Assembly: GCA_029204225.1 (NCBI GenBank)
Contig: CM055108.1
Span: 47,820,426-47,884,425 of the forward strand
DNA from: Diphasiastrum complanatum
Taxonomy: Eukaryota; Streptophyta; Lycopodiopsida; Lycopodiales; Lycopodiaceae
Direction of reading: 5' to 3'
Length of the DNA stretch: 64,000 nucleotides
Made by a program: the position numbers and the translations under genes
In this document: positions 13,050 through 24,651 of the stretch, piece by piece
How the letters are laid out: every line of letters begins with the position of its first letter
Numbering within the stretch: the stretch's first letter is position 1
The notes under the pieces: generated by a model
Database searches by the model: none
What the model was told of the DNA's origin: nothing
The model's input: the letters and a program-made list of their open reading frames with translations, nothing else

Positions 13050-13175
13050 GGAATGTAGGTGAGCATGCCATCATCTTGGTGCTTGCTTTAAACCATACAA
13101 GATGTTCTTGAGTAGGCACACATTGTCTTCAAATCCATGTTGAATGAAGCCCTCATGTTATTCTATATAGATCTC
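13050..13175 (-). pseudogene. Short Ty1/Copia reverse transcriptase fragment
   Basis: The minus strand reads VEEEIYIE, stop, EGFIQHGFEDNV, then LYGLKQAPR. This is the conserved stretch of Copia RT just before the AWY motif. Only about 40 codons survive, with one in-frame stop. Confidence 0.8.
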
Positions 13176-15782
13176 CTCTTCAACATATATACAAGAACTT
13201 CCACACCTTAGTGCCATCAATTTTCCTTGATTCACCCAACAGACTCTCTCCAAAACTAGCCATGCTAAAAAATTTCTCAAACAAAAGCTCAACTTGGAAG
13301 GAATAAAAAAAGAAACAACTTCTAGCAACTAGGGTATGTAGCCACTTCAAGGCAACCCTTCAGCTCCTACTTTTGACTTTGCTACTTAGTATGGCCTTTA
13401 TAGCACAAGCACTAGACCCCACTGGATCATAAACCAAAAGCCCCCTACATAAAATGGGTACACAAAAACTAATCTACGTGGTATATAGGTGTCAAGATTG
13501 AAAACAATCCACAACACAAGTACTTAATGTTATTAAGTCCCACCTGCAGAGTCTAAGACCAATCATATATAGTAGTATATCATTAATCAACTGCCTGTTA
13601 TGAATGACATCACTGCTAATTTCATTAGCATCCAACTATAGGTGCAAGTCACATGCACAACCATAAATCCACATTAGCTTTCATACTTAATACCCACTTT
13701 CTCAACAATGACAACTTACATATCATGACTTGAAATATCCAAAAACCTAACAAGAGACATAATTGGTGAGCAAAAAAGTCAAGTAACCCAAAGAAGTTTT
13801 GTAGATTACCCTTTTGTGTATACACGCCATAAATGATTTTCCATATAAGATGATGAAAAAAAGTTAAAGGCTTAAAACATTATTTACAAACTCTTTCATT
13901 AGAAAAATGTGGAACTTTCATATTTGATTGTTGTATTCAAATTGATCTCAATAGGATTGAAAAAAAGGCAATTCACATTAATTTATGCCATGCACATATT
14001 ATTAGCTTTGTCGTGATAGCAATAGTCTATTGTGATGATTTCCTAGAAGCACAAATAAGACCAAAAATTAACTCACTTGAACAAACTCCATGCATCTCTA
14101 ACCTTCATGCCCACAAACACAATAGTCTCTAGCTAGTCTAGGTGTAGGTAGATCAATATTCATCACATCCAAATGTTATCCCACCTAACTAGGAAACATT
14201 TTCCAGCACTAGCAACAAGCTCGTCTTTGGATAAAAGTAAAATATATTCGTGTGCTTGTGTAATGCAAGGACATTGTGTTGTACAACCTTTGAAATCCAC
14301 GATAATCACACATGACAAGAATCTACTAAGTGACCCAATTACCTGAAAATATTGGACGTGTCACTCTCCACTCAACCATAGAACAAATAATTGCGTTCAT
14401 CCCTAGGCATGGAAGAACGCATCAACATTACAGATCGATCCTCTAGAATAGCAAGCATAGTTGTTATGTCACTGACTAATTCTTGCTAGCTCCAAACTAA
14501 CTAACCCTAGTTAGCTCCTTGGAAATAGTCCCAACATTGTCTAGATTTGACTCGCTTGGAGCTAGCAAGAGGTAGTTACAGAAGCAACAATATCCCACCT
14601 CATGGGGAACATGCCCAACCACTCACTTATATAGCCAACACCAATGGCACCTTATATGAAGTGACTAATGTGAAGTCGGTCCCATATGTTCAGTGTTGCC
14701 ATCCACTAACTAGTTACCACTCCAATCATGGTCTAACCATATTTGTCTTTGTCTTTGGATGTGGCCTCCAATTTAACCTCCTCGCACTTCCCTTGACCCA
14801 AGGCTAGACATTGTGTTAAGAGATGTAACATGATGAACAGTAGCAAAGTAGAACTTGTTCATCAAAAACCAAGGCTTGTTTCAAAATCAACATAGCACCT
14901 CCAAGTTGGATCTCTAGAAAAAGAACCTTCAAAATGTTGGGTCTGCCTATCCCATTCAGCTAGCTGATTTGACTCATATCTGTTGGAAAATTAAGTACAA
15001 TAGGCTAAGATGGTGCAATTTCAAGCTACTAGGAGATGAGCTACAAAAACTAAATAGTCAATGCCAAACACTAAGAGATGTGTGGGGTAGCTGGCCATTG
15101 GATCTAACTTTCTTTACTTCATCTTTGTAATGCAATAATGTTTCAAATTAAGGACAATTCATTCAAAAAAAAAATTTAAACAAAATGAACTTGTGTGATA
15201 GTAATAAACATAAGTGTTGAATAATCGCTGGTTGAGAAAAAGACTTACAAGTCCTCGTAGAGAGAGACAAACCGAAACAGGCTAATAAAGGAAAAGCTAT
15301 ACTTGGCAAAGGTCAAGCACAGATCAACAATGCAAAGACTATAGCATGCTCTAAAAAAGACAAGGCAAGGAGTAGATTCTCAATAGCTTCCTGCTAAAAT
15401 TGATTTAAAGAATCACTCTTAATGTCTCCACAAACTAAAAGTAAACCTTTCTAAACATCAATCAAAAGCAGCTTTAAATGCAAAATGAAGAAAGCAACAA
15501 CCCGAATTCGTATTTACAAAGAGCATTGCAAAGGTATGCCGACCTCATGAATGAATGGAAAGGTAATAGTACAAGGAAAACCGATAAGTGGGAAAAATCA
15601 TCTGTAACAAGAGCTTTCACAGATTCGAATCGGTGAGGTATGTTTCAAGCTTTAAGGTGTGCAATTATCCAGCCCAGCATTATTATCTTCTAGGACTGGA
15701 CACTTATTGATCTGCAGTCCCCTTCTTTTGTGCCACAAACTGACACCAAAGTCTCCTCAGAAAGTTTATACCAGTAGGTTTG
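13176..15782. other. No recognisable gene
   Basis: Open frames are short (at most 86 codons, 14547-14807) and resemble nothing I know. The last part, next to the trihelix gene stop codon, probably includes its 3' untranslated region. Confidence 0.5.
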
Positions 15783-16819
15783 TCACAAATAGTGCTCTGT
15801 ATTGACAACACAAACCACATTGCAATCAATCAAGGATGGTGTTTTCAGTAAAGACAGGCATTCCACAAGCCCTAAGCATAGTCATCAGATACAGGCACCC
15901 AGCTTTTGGCAGAACAAAATCTAGATGGTTGACACAGATAGTTTAGTTTACCTGTGCTTCCACGCTTGCTTTGCTTCAATTTTGCTAGCTCTACTTGAGT
16001 TTGCATGTACAATTGCATTCTTTGCAATTCCACATCTTTGGCGAATTCCATCCGCTGCTTCTCCAGCTCCACCAGCTGCTGTTGCTTTGAACCCTCGATC
16101 CGCTCGTAAACCTCGCTGAACTTGAGAATCGCCCTAGTGAGATCCTTGAAGGGGCTATCTTGCATTTTGCGCTTCACGCTATTCCTTATATAGATTCCAT
16201 CTGCTGCACTGTAAGGGCAACTTTCTGTGATATTTTCGCTCTTGCTGTTGGACAAATTGCTGCTATGATTGATGAAGGGTTTTGTGTCTGGATCAACTGA
16301 AACATGTCTTTGCAGCAGTTTAGTCTTAGCTGCAATGGGCTGCTGCTGTGGAAGGGGGTTCCTTTTGGGTGCCCCTGCCCCTGATCCTGATGAACCCATA
16401 CCTTTCTTGGGTGGCCCAATCAGCTGATCCAACTTCAAAAAGAACTGCCATTTGCTATCTGATCTACTCTTCTCAACCTTGTATTTCTTCTTGAGAGTGT
16501 CCAGCCTATTCTTACACTGCACATCCGTCTTGGGCGCCTTCGTTCCAGTCCGTCTGCCGTTCACCGCATCCGCCACATCCTGCCAATGCTTCTGCTTCAA
16601 ATTTCCCCTATTCAGCTGCAGGTAGCGCTCGCCCCAGGCCTCAATCAGGGTGGCAGTGCCGCCCTCGCTCCAGCAGTCATCTCTGTTGTGCCCACCAACG
16701 GCGCCTTCAGCAAGGGGAGCAGCCGAAGGAGGGTGTAAAGGAAGCGAGAGCGAGAGGCCCTGCGCCTGACGGAGCAGAAGCTGCTGCTGCAGTGGCTGTG
16801 GATGATGATGATCATCCAT
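15783..16819 (-). CDS. Trihelix (GT-type) transcription factor, SIP1/ASIL-like
   Basis: This is a nuclear DNA-binding factor of the plant trihelix family. The ATG at 16819 opens a His/Gln-rich N-terminus. The trihelix domain spans residues 49-134: tryptophans 50, 62 and 79 mark the helices, KTDVQCKNRLDTLKKKY is the third-helix region, and SKWQFFLKLDQLIG gives the fourth helix. A basic, low-complexity middle follows. Residues 240-285 form a Glu/Gln/Met-rich coiled coil (LVELEKQRMEFAKDVELQRM), typical of the SIP1 clade and used for dimerisation. The open frame runs on to 15872 (315 codons). However, CACAG/GTAAAC at 15952/15951 and a pyrimidine-rich CAATACAG acceptor at 15797 suggest a 155-bp intron, giving a 293-residue protein that ends STEHYL at 15783. 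The family is secure; the second exon is inferred. Exact targets are unknown. Confidence 0.88.
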
Positions 16820-17028
16820 CAGGCATCAGGCATCAAGCATCGGGTAAGCAGCAGCAGCAAATCCTGTTTGGTTGCTATTTTGCTTCTTCTTCTGCTGCTG
16901 CTGCTTCTTCTTATCCCGTTTGAATAGCTTTTCCCTTTTGTCCAAGGGCTGCTCTCCTTCCCATATATTCTAAAGGATGGCCAATGATGCATTGCCCATT
17001 GCCCACAGCCACATTCCATACAATGCAC
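16819..17028 (-). promoter_or_regulatory. Upstream ORFs overlapping the trihelix start codon
   Basis: A 7-bp tandem repeat (GATGCCT) places three ATGs just before the main ATG. Each opens a four-codon ORF (MLDA, MPDA, MPDG) ending in TGA. The MPDA frame is also the tail of a 69-codon frame starting at 17028. Its TGA (16821-16819) shares its A with the main ATG. Overlapping stop-start arrangements can force reinitiation and lower translation. Whether the transcript includes this region is not shown by sequence alone. Confidence 0.5.
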
Positions 17029-17086
17029 ATAGCAATGAGCACAAATTGCAACAATGTACTATCTTCCCAACTCTCCTTCTCAATTA

Positions 17087-17157
17087 TGTAAGGGGGAAGG
17101 CCCCAAGGCGCCTCACAACCCCGAAGGCTCCCCCACCCGTGGGCCTTCCCCTCTGTA
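17087..17157. repeat. GC-rich fold-back element, copy a
   Basis: The ends are inverted: TGTAAGGGGGAAGGCCCC on the left and GGGCCTTCCCCTCTGTAA on the right. The right end matches, inverted, the left end of copy b at 17391. It lies upstream of the trihelix ORF in AT-rich DNA. Confidence 0.7.
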
Positions 17158-17297
17158 AATGCCAGAGATTTTTTATTTTATTTTTAGAAAGTAGATTTTC
17201 CAAAATACCAAATTCAGATTTCATCTGACTTTTTAAAAATAGCAATTGAACAATACAAAAATGTAATGTGATTCTCAAACTTTCTAAAAATAGCAAA

Positions 17298-17321
17298 GGT
17301 ACCTTACAAATCAGTAAGGTA
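17298..17321. repeat. CCTTAC/GTAAGG hairpin
   Basis: GGTACCTTACAAATCAGTAAGGTATT forms a stem with a short loop. Close relatives lie at 18404-18432 and 62616-62644. Confidence 0.65.
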
Positions 17322-17390
17322 TTTCAAAAGTACAAAATTATGCCATTTAAAGCAACTTTTAAATACACTTGAAAAAAATCTGTAGGTATT

Positions 17391-17487
17391 TACGTATAGG
17401 GGAAGGCCCGGAACATGAGGCGTTAGCCCGAGGGTTTCGGGCCTTAAATCGGGGAAGGCACGATGCCCGAGGGCCTTCCCCGGCGTA
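17391..17487 (-). repeat. GC-rich fold-back element, copy b
   Basis: The left end is TACGTATAGGGGAAGGCCC and the right end GGGCCTTCCCCGGCGTA. Its reverse complement matches copy c (63343-63448) in order: TACG.CGGGGAAGGCCC, an internal CCTTCCC, TTAAGGCC or CCTTAAA blocks and a final GGGCCTTCCCCTATAC. It is followed by another inverted pair, GGGTAAAAATTTTACCC (17495-17511). Confidence 0.75.
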
Positions 17488-17563
17488 AAGCACTGGGTAA
17501 AAATTTTACCCAATGCCATTTTTTACCACTCTGGCAGCCTTTCCGCAATATGGTTCTATGGCA

Positions 17564-18342
17564 CTATGCACGCGAGGCAGATGCTAAGAAGAGTGGCGTT
17601 CGTTGCCAGCAGATGGTCAGGCAGCCTCGATCCTCCATCAGTCTGTATCCATCGCAGGCATACGAATTGAGCAGCCTCTCTGCCTGCACCATCGTCGTGG
17701 AGCTTATAAGCAAAGGCACAAATCCTGCGCATTCCATTCTCTTTGGCCAGCTATCTAGCCTTTCATGCCTCTCCACTCTGTCAAGGCCCTCGCATGCGAT
17801 TATGTTCTTGATTTCTTGGCCGAAGAGATATGTTTCTAAGATGATTCTTTCTGGACTTTGCTGTGACAGGGTGGAGTCCAGACAATCAAATACGGCGGAG
17901 TAATAGTGCAAGGCTTCCACAAATCTTTCGACTAGAGTTATGCCATTGTGATGGCATTCTTGCTCTATCACCACCATGGCTTTTGGAGATAGGCTATGGA
18001 TCATCCTTACGATGCGATCTAGCAGCACGCCTTGATATGATTGTTCTTCCATTAATTTAGCATCCATCTTAATGTTGTCGTGCTTGGAAACTGCAGGTGA
18101 GACTCCTCTTCCATTTTGGAAATGTGTGTCTATGACTCTCACTCTCCTCTTATCATCAGAATGTCGCCTTGGAGTAACCTCGTTGTCACCATTTCTAGCA
18201 GCAATCGACTGACTAGAATACGCAGAGCATGAAAGAGCACCTTCTCACCTCCCATGGCATCAAGTATAGCTTGATTGACTGTCAGAAACACAAACTTCAG
18301 GAAGGGACAGACGTTGAAGAAAACCTGTAATTTTACAGGCAT
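17564..18342 (-). pseudogene. Truncated GRAS-domain transcription factor copy
   Basis: The minus strand carries pieces of a GRAS domain in order. The frame from 18342 has the LHR I end (VCPFLKF, then TVNQAILDAMGG). The frame to 17564 has a VHIID-like piece (VRVIDTHFQNG), then LLDRIVRMIHSLSPKAMVVIEQE and HHNG, ALHYYSAVFDCLD (PFYRE), and GQEIKNIIACEG, DRVERHE and LLNSYACDGYRL (SAW). Roughly 100 residues between VHIID and PFYRE (most of LHR II) are missing, and about 90 bp is extra between LHR I and VHIID, with a frame change near 18140. The N-terminal half is absent. The end reads ASASRA where the family has SAW followed by a hydrophobic residue. It is therefore a non-functional copy, possibly captured; the hairpin at 18404 and fold-back b at 17391 flank it. 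Confidence 0.85.
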
Positions 18343-18500
18343 GTGATTTTTTATCTTGTGGTAAAAACATGTGAATTACCTTTATGATAAACTTGGTTTA
18401 ATCAGGTGCCTTACAGATATGTAAGGTACCTGTGAGCGGGCGGTTGTTTTTGTAATGGCCTGTTGCACACAACTGACAAAATTGTGCCAGGTAAGCAGAC
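18321..18500. other. Junction upstream of the GRAS fragment
   Basis: GRAS homology stops abruptly at about 18322, next to an inverted repeat CCTGTAATTTTACAGG (18325-18340). Beyond it lie GTAAAA/TTTTAC-rich sequence and the CCTTAC hairpin. No upstream GRAS coding sequence is present. Confidence 0.55.
18404..18432. repeat. CCTTAC/GTAAGG hairpin
   Basis: AGGTGCCTTACAGATATGTAAGGTACCT is an imperfect palindrome with one mismatch in the stem. It belongs to the same family as 17298-17321 and 62616-62644. Confidence 0.7.
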
Positions 18501-18722
18501 CTGTAAATACAAAGAAAATTTTTATATAGTGCTTTACGAGATCTAAAAAGCTGGCATTGAATATTTTAGAGACTTGATGGCAACATTGTAGCTACCATGC
18601 ACAACACTCTCTTTCTATTTCCCACTTCCATCAAGGCATAGATTGGCTATAGCTTCACATGTCTTCCTCCTAAATGGGCAATAAAAAGTCTTGATTCAAA
18701 GAAGTTCATCTAAACCTTCCAT

Positions 18723-18986
18723 TTACCGAGTAGGTTGAGTAACAAATGGCTTGCAATCTGCCGAATTTGCAACCTGTAGCTTACTTTTCGAATCACAAGC
18801 TATAGCCATTCTCTCATGCTTGAAGAGAGTTGAAGCTCTTATAAGGTGTGCAAATTGTTGAACTATTTCACCTATTCCTTTCATGTTCAGGCATGCTCTC
18901 TTGCTTGAAGATAACTTCAGTGATGCTCGTTTTGGGATTGATTCATCTATTGCATTCATAGTGTGAAGATCAAGTGGAGAATACAT
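18723..18986 (-). CDS. Unrecognised 87-codon ORF
   Basis: It is an ATG-started frame with balanced composition (MYSPLDLHTMNAIDESIPKR at the start), rich in Lys, Ser and Ala, without signal peptide or membrane segment. I recognise no domain. It could be a chance frame, a retroelement scrap or an exon of an unseen gene. Confidence 0.2.
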   Translation of the reverse strand: MYSPLDLHTMNAIDESIPKRASLKLSSSKRACLNMKGIGEIVQQFAHLIRASTLFKHERMAIACDSKSKLQVANSADCKPFVTQPTR

Positions 18987-18989
18987 TGT

Positions 18990-20010
18990 TGCTAGAGCAA
19001 AAGTTGAGCATTTTCCACTTTTGAACCTTTGTCTCTTTGCTACATAAATTTTAAGCTCAGATTGAATGTGGGCTCATTGTTGCATGGATTCACTTATCAC
19101 ATCTCATGATTCATTAGTGATGCACATGTTATTGATAAGTCACACTTTTGTGGCAAATTGTAGCTTTTTGATGTTTTGAGTGGGCCAACCAAAATTCTAC
19201 TTCTTTGTCATACCATAACAACAAGTTTTCTATTAGGGCACTTTGCTACCACATAAAATACCAAAAAAATAATGTGTCACTCTCATCCCTACTTTGGTTT
19301 ATTTTTAGCTTCTCCACTTGTTATCCTTACATTTTACAGAAATATTGTGTCCACTTCAACCTTCAATCAATATAGCTATGCTTTAGAGCTTATACTTTGA
19401 TATCATGGCTGAAAATCCTAAATCTACAATCACTTATAAGCTCTTTATATGATGACTGTTTAAATGTGTCGTCTTTCACATTCTATTTGGTATAAAATTC
19501 ATTGCATGAATGTGATCTATATTTTTCTAGATAATTCTAGTGCAACTATTTATTTGGGATGCATAAAAAGGTAGTAGCGCTTTAAGTTAGCCATAGATGT
19601 TGATATATATTCAATGAAGACACACCTCCACTTCTCATGAAATCTATGATAATAGTAGAAAGAGCCATACTTTTGATTAGAATTGTAATGAATAGACATA
19701 CACTATTTTTAGTTCCATTTCAACATTTGTTGATAAAAGTATCGATATAGCACTAGCTAGAGCAACACATAATTGTTTATACGACTTTTCTAGGAGAAGG
19801 TGGTGTGAAATTGTGATACGAAGTTTAGGAAGGCAAAGAACTTAGTGTATCTAGTCTCTCATTGGTTAGAAAAGTTGGTGGAAGCTAGACTCTTGATACA
19901 TGTAAAGATTGTCTGTTCACCTCACATCTTGATCGAGGGCTCTCATTGATTAGGTTAGGTAAATAGATGGACATGATCATTGAAACTGCTAGGAGATATG
20001 TGAGCTCTTA
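18990..20010. other. No recognisable gene
   Basis: AT-rich sequence with no supported frame. It may be the U3 part of the LTR-like region that follows. Confidence 0.4.
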
Positions 20011-21060
<1,050 letters not shown>

Positions 21061-21126
21061 AGCAGATCCAGGAGGCCAAGCATTCAAACAAACAACCATC
21101 AACAAGGGAACAGACTCCAAGAAGCA

Positions 21127-22036
21127 ATGGCTTCAATCAGCAGCATGCAGAGCAAGGTCTGCACAATACTTGATTCTTTAGGATCTAACTTTCTAGCCTA
21201 GAAAGTTAAGACATCACTGATACTCAAGGGCGAAGGACTATTCCCCTGGGTGGATGGCACAGAAGAAATGCCTACAACAACAGGCAAGGAGCTACGTGAA
21301 TGGAGGGAGAAAAACGACAAGGCAGCAGCCTTGCTATCATCTTCCATCAAAGATAGTCTCACACTTGACCTGGCTACACTCTCCAAAGCTAAGGAGATGT
21401 GGGAAGCATTACTCACCAGATTTCAGACAAAATCAAGAAGTCAAATCATGATGCTAGAAGAGCAGCTGATGAATTTGTAGTGGGATGGGAAAGACCTCAA
21501 TTCTTTCGTAAGAAAGGTGAAGGATCTGTTTCCGTCACTACACAACTCTAGAGCAGAGAATGTTGTGTCAGCTGAGAAGCAGCTCACGTACCTGTTGAGA
21601 GCCTTACCTAGATCATTCCAGACGACAAGAACCCTACTCACAAAAGATCCCGCCATGAACCTCGAAAAGGCGATTGTCGAAATTCGAGAGGAAGTCGAGG
21701 CCAGAGAACATCTTGATCACAAAGATGGTTCTGACCAAGCCCTCTACGGCAACAAAGAAAAATCCAAGAAGCAGTTTAAGCCTAAGAGGGAGTATACAAG
21801 AAGACTTGCGTGAGATGCAGAAGAGATGGGCATATAGTAGATACATGCTGTCTCAATCCCAAGATTGAGTGTATCCATTGCCATAAGAAGGGTCACACAG
21901 CCATAGATTACCGCCAGAACCTGAGAAACAAATTAGCACAAAACAGACAGGAGAACAACAATAGTTCATCCTATGTCAAGGAGGTCGAAAGCTCGAAAAT
22001 GGATGAAGAAAGAATGAACATAAACTGTCCACAATA
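21127..22036 (+). pseudogene. Ty1/Copia gag with two zinc knuckles, stops and a frameshift
   Basis: ATG 21127 opens a gag frame. It has an in-frame TAG near 21199 and another at 21478, with the core between and after them (WREKNDKAAALLSSSIKDSL, then EMWEALLTRF and QLTYLLRALPRSF). Near 21800 the frame shifts and two knuckles follow. CVRCRRDGHIVDTC is an intact C-X2-C-X4-H-X4-C. CIHCHKKGHTAIDY has lost its last Cys to Tyr. A TWVWVPP-like scrap follows before homology ends near 22070. Gag would coat element RNA in cytoplasmic particles. Protease and the rest of pol are missing; an opposite-strand Gypsy gag abuts. Confidence 0.82.
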
Positions 22037-22170
22037 ATGCTGATACATGGGTCTGGGTTCCACCCGATAATGGTGTTTTAGTCAGAATCATTCATTGGCA
22101 GTGTGATTATGTGAACAAATAGAACACCATATATTTTCTCTTGTTGAAAATAATTTGTCAGCAATATTTT

Positions 22171-23294
22171 TCATACATCCGGCCCATACCATTGCTGCTG
22201 CTCAAGTTGAGGTAATACTGTCATCTCTGGTCCTAATGATACTAAATTCACATGAGTCACTTGCTGATTAGCTGGCCCTAGGGGTGCAGGTAAGGCCATG
22301 CGTTGCTGATTGTTCGGCGTGCCATACCTCGATGCTGTATTTGGTGCCCCTTGATGATATGGATAAGAAGTCTGATAAGGACTCCTCTTCTGTTGGACAA
22401 TCCAGGGGTTAAATGGGCAATCCGGGGGTCTCGTGCGATGTTGCATTGTACAGATGGCAAAATCTATGTGTCAGTCTCAGATTTTGCTTTAGGATTGGAC
22501 ACTCATTTGTTGTATGGTTCTGGGTGCAGACTGGGCACCATACATTCTCTTGACGGGGATAATGGGACTGGTTCTGTCACAACTCCTTGTAAGGCTTTCA
22601 GTTTCTGATCAAACTGAACTGTGAGTTGCTCCATCTGTTGTTTGTGTAATTTGGTCACCTGTTCCAACAACAGTTCTGCAAACAAATTGGAGATGTTTGA
22701 TGACGATGATGCTACCGAGGGGGTTGGAGTGTGGGTAGTGGAATATTTATCATCTGATCCCTCATCCTCTTCTCTGATGGCATCTTCCATGGCTTCTTGC
22801 AAAGTAGCGTACTGCTCCCGTCGTTTCAGTTCTCTTCTGATGCTACATGGTAACCCTGCAAGGAATCACATGATCACTGCATGATCAGAACTTAGGACTG
22901 CACTACATTCAGATCATAGATGTTTGACCCACTCAATATAGTCCCTGACCCTTTCTCTTTTTTCCATCTTGACTTTGCTAAGCAGGAGAAACGGGTCTTC
23001 TAGGAACTTTCTTGGTTTAAAGCGTGTGATGAGAGCCGCTTTAACCGCTTCCCAGGTGGATTTTTCTTCCTCTGACAAGTTGAAAAACCAGTCAGCCACA
23101 GCTACTAGTGACATGGGAAACAATATCAACTTCTTTGTAGGTGTCCGATTGCCATAGATTTCACAACCTTGCTCGTAGATATGGAGGAAGCGCATGGATG
23201 ATCCGTCGTATTTTGGTATCTCCATCCGAGGTGCCCTCCGGACTACTTGCAAGGGTGCGACAGGTACGGGTTGACCCATTGGATCCATTGGCAC
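22171..23294 (-). pseudogene. Ty3/Gypsy gag
   Basis: The minus-strand frame from 23294 contains the retrotransposon gag domain: MEIPKYDGSS, then LFPMSLVAVADWFFNL, TWEAVKAALITRFKPR and RVRDYIEWVKHL. After a break near 22910, the frame 22802-22503 is acidic and coiled. A knuckle, CPVCTQNHTTNEC (C-X2-C-X3-H-X4-C), lies at about 22495-22540 in a neighbouring frame. The Pro/Gln-rich tail ends at 22171. Pol is absent downstream, cut off by the plus-strand Copia gag. Upstream lies the GCGAGGG-repeat region, which may be its LTR or leader. Confidence 0.82.
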
Positions 23295-23579
23295 TAGTTT
23301 TGGTCATGCCTCTTGTTGCGAAGCTGCTACTATGGAAAAGTTGTCTGATTTGCTGTCCTTCTTGCTACTGATCATCCAGATCTCAGATTCATTCGATGGT
23401 GAAGTCCAAGGTAGTTGGATCCTATTGGTACAGTGGGATGCAATCTGGATCTTATAGATCTGATCAACCTGATAGGTCGGTATTGAGGATTCAAGCCTCT
23501 TACAATGGTTTTTTTTTTATAACTTTTTACTCATTGCATTGATTGTCTTGAGATTTTGACAGTAGCTAGATCTGATGTA

Positions 23580-24420
23580 GATCTTCCTACTGATTTGGTC
23601 TACGAGGGCTCTTTAGTGTGAGGGTTGCCTGTGCGATGGTTCTTTAGCTATTTTGCAATAAAAAAAACCTTGATATCTCTCAGATCATTGGGAATTAACT
23701 CTTGCAAGGATCACAGGAGCTGAATCTGGCCTAGATCTGACTCTGAAATTCTCTGCGAGGCTTAATTCTCACAATAAGTAAAAAATTCATTGTTTGCGAG
23801 GGTTAAGAACCATTATTTTGGCTTTATCTTTTCCAACAATCATTACTAACTCTCGCAGTCTTCACCACTGATGGAAATTGACATTCTGGATCGAGTGGAG
23901 TGGTCTATGAGAGTTATCTCTTGAAGGATTTGTTGGACCTTCACTTTTTAGTGATTTTTTAGCACTTAAACCCAATTTTTTGCTCACTGGAATCAAACTA
24001 ACTCTCGTGGACTCTTCTGTGTCCTGGTCTCACTGAGATGGAACTTCAGAATTCTCTGCGAGGTGTCTTGACCACTGGACCTAAAAAAATTTGTGTCTGC
24101 GAGGGTTCCTTGGTATTTTTCCATTGTTTTTCCATTGGGAGTTCTCGCACAGGCACTTAGACAATGAACTAACTCTCGCAAGCTCTTCTGTGTCCTGGTC
24201 TCACTGAGATGAAACTTCAGAGAGCTCTACGAGAGTTCTAGTGAAGATTTGAATTTTTTTGATTTTTTACAAGGGTTTTTTTGAATTTTTATGAGTTTTT
24301 CTTTGTTTTTTACAATCTGCTATGAACTAACTAACTCTCGCAGGCTTCTATGCAAATCTGGAACAATACCCTAGAGCTGCTGCCAGTTGTCCGAGGGTTA
24401 ACTCTCACTGGTTTTGGAGA
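23580..24420. repeat. Dispersed CTGCGAGGGTT / AACTCTCGCAG motif cluster
   Basis: The 8-10 bp word GCGAGGGTT, its variants and its complement AACTCTCGCAG recur about a dozen times in both orientations. One longer unit (CTCTTCTGTGTCCTGGTCTC) is repeated near 24011 and 24184. The cluster sits just upstream of the minus-strand Gypsy gag. A second cluster at 52340-52610 has the same word. Confidence 0.7.
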
Positions 24421-24651
24421 AATTAAAAACTGATAAGATTTTTGGCTCTTTGAAAGTCATCACTGTGCTTTCATTAATCATCTTTCTTTGCCTGTTGGCA
24501 TCACCGTCCGTCTCAAACACTACACTACCGCCAACAAATGTGTCAGAGCATTGGTTTATTGGATTATTAGGGTCTAGGATTTATAATAGAACTTAATACG
24601 TTTTTATTTTATAGAGCTAGTTCATTTTGTTTGTGTTCAATCTTTGTTCTA

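Noticed and set aside
15872-15951. Trihelix C-terminal tail GKLNYLCQPSRFCSAK and beyond as genuine protein
   Set aside because: It begins exactly at a good GTAAAC donor and lacks the composition of the preceding coiled coil; read-through into an intron is more likely, though not proven.
24414-24596. Signal-peptide-like short protein
   Set aside because: The frame starts at TTG with no ATG, and lies in the leader region just before the Copia gag start at 24652.
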